Of a stretch of DNA of 47,834 nucleotides, positions 47,217-47,834 are shown piece after piece. The stretch comes from Comamonas jiangduensis (GTDB taxonomy: Bacteria > Pseudomonadota > Gammaproteobacteria > Burkholderiales > Burkholderiaceae_C). Under the pieces are notes generated by a model. The model ran no database searches and was not told the DNA's origin. It saw only the letters and a program-made list of their open reading frames with translations. The first letter of the stretch is position 1, and the number at the start of each line of letters is the position of its first letter. Made by a program: the position numbers and the translations under genes. The stretch is from positions 1 to 47,834 of the forward strand of contig NZ_CADEPJ010000035.1 in assembly GCF_902829245.1 (NCBI RefSeq), given 5' to 3'.

Positions 47217-47834
47217 ATGGAAACAAAATGGCTTGAAGACTTTGTAAGTCTGGCTGAAACGCGCAGCTTCAGCCGCTCCGCCCAACTGCGCCATGTGACA
47301 CAGCCCGCGTTTTCGCGCCGTATTCAGGCGCTGGAGGCGTGGGCCGGTACCGATTTGGTCGATCGCAGCTCTTACCCTACGCGTCTGACGTCGGCGGGCA
47401 AGACCATGTACGACCAAGCGCTGGAGATGCTGCAGTCGCTGCAAAGCACGCGCTCCATGCTCCGCGCCCACTCCAGCAGCGACAAAGGCATGGTGGGCTT
47501 CGCCGTGCCGCATACGCTGGCGTTTACCTTCTTCCCCTCGTGGGTGTCGCAGGTGCAAGAGCAATTTGGCTCTTTCAAAAGCCGCCTGATTGCGCTGAAT
47601 GTGCACGATGCCGTGATGCGGCTGGTGGAAGGCGGCTGTGACTTGCTGATCGCCTACCACCACAGCTCTCAGCCTTTCCAGCTTGACTCTTCGCGCTATG
47701 AAATGGTGCGTTTGGGAGAAGAGCTGCTGGCTCCCTACGCCAAGCCGGATGCCAAGGGCCAGCCTATGTTCATGCTGCCGGGCACGGCGGCAGAGCCCTT
47801 GCCGTTCCTGGCTTATGGGCCTGGAGCCTATTTG
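47217..47834 (+). CDS. LysR-type regulator, HypT-like (3' end outside window)
   Basis: From ATG 47217 206 codons remain open to the window edge. The N-terminal winged helix reads METKWLEDFVSLAETRSFSR, followed by SAQLRHVTQPAFSRRIQALE. This is very like the HypT/YjiE group, which begins ETKWL-DF and has TQPAFSRRI. The linker helix and the start of the effector domain (GMVGFAVPHTLAFTFFPSWV) follow. HypT itself responds to hypochlorite in E. coli; here the divergent position 197 bp from dctQ makes control of the TRAP operon equally plausible. Confidence 0.9.
   Translation, partial: METKWLEDFVSLAETRSFSRSAQLRHVTQPAFSRRIQALEAWAGTDLVDRSSYPTRLTSAGKTMYDQALEMLQSLQSTRSMLRAHSSSDKGMVGFAVPHTLAFTFFPSWVSQVQEQFGSFKSRLIALNVHDAVMRLVEGGCDLLIAYHHSSQPFQLDSSRYEMVRLGEELLAPYAKPDAKGQPMFMLPGTAAEPLPFLAYGPGAYL

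Overview
This is a chromosomal window from a betaproteobacterium, almost certainly of the family Comamonadaceae (Acidovorax/Comamonas/Simplicispira-like). The signs are the coaX-rfbBDAC order, an argB to slmA neighbourhood, the acyl-CoA dehydrogenase-DUF2147-fadB-fadA block, GC-rich codon use, and many copies of a small intergenic repeat (GCGCTT...AAGCGC...CAGCTATCAAA) that I associate with this family. The genus cannot be fixed from sequence alone.

Layout. 1-2.9 kb: phospholipid acyltransferase (plsC), YgjP-like metalloprotease, rhodanese and BON/LysM genes. 3.1-7.4 kb: coaX followed by the dTDP-L-rhamnose genes rfbB, rfbD, rfbA, rfbC. 7.6-10 kb (minus strand): a zinc-ribbon membrane protein next to an SPFH protein that carries an excisionase-like DNA-binding tail. 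10.3-13.5 kb: glyQ and glyS. 13.5-26.3 kb: a variable O-antigen/capsule island with sharply varying base composition. Its plus-strand arm holds an AT-rich ugd, the CDP-3,6-dideoxyhexose genes ddhD, ddhA, ddhB and a truncated ddhC, a glycosyltransferase remnant and a Wzx flippase. Its minus-strand arm holds a WecA-type initiating transferase, two family-2 glycosyltransferases and a Wzy polymerase. A rearranged IS3-family element sits where the two arms converge. 26.4-31.3 kb: argB, a QseBC-like two-component pair, slmA and a TetR regulator with a perfect palindromic operator. 31.3-39.5 kb: a fatty-acid beta-oxidation cluster. 39.5-43.1 kb: an enoyl-CoA hydratase start abutting the back half of an ABC exporter, then a Na/phosphate cotransporter-like gene. 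43.3-47.8 kb: a small membrane protein, a TRAP transporter (dctQ-dctM-dctP, minus strand) and a divergent HypT-like LysR regulator cut by the window end.

How it works together. The rfb genes would supply dTDP-rhamnose, ugd UDP-glucuronate, and ddhABCD the precursor of a CDP-dideoxyhexose. WecA-like priming, the glycosyltransferases, Wzx and Wzy would build and export the repeat unit. The TetR, acyl-CoA dehydrogenase, FadB, FadA and thioesterase genes form a beta-oxidation unit.

Sequence quality. About twenty genes, including the essential glyQ and glyS, are broken by single-base gaps. Where a run of identical bases is present, the gap is usually one base lost from it. Reading across the gap restores textbook proteins each time. 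I treat these as sequencing indels, not pseudogenes. Two junctions are different in kind: ddhC to glycosyltransferase at about 18703 and enoyl-CoA hydratase to ABC transporter at about 39732. Each joins the front of one gene to the back of another and needs either a real deletion or an assembly misjoin.
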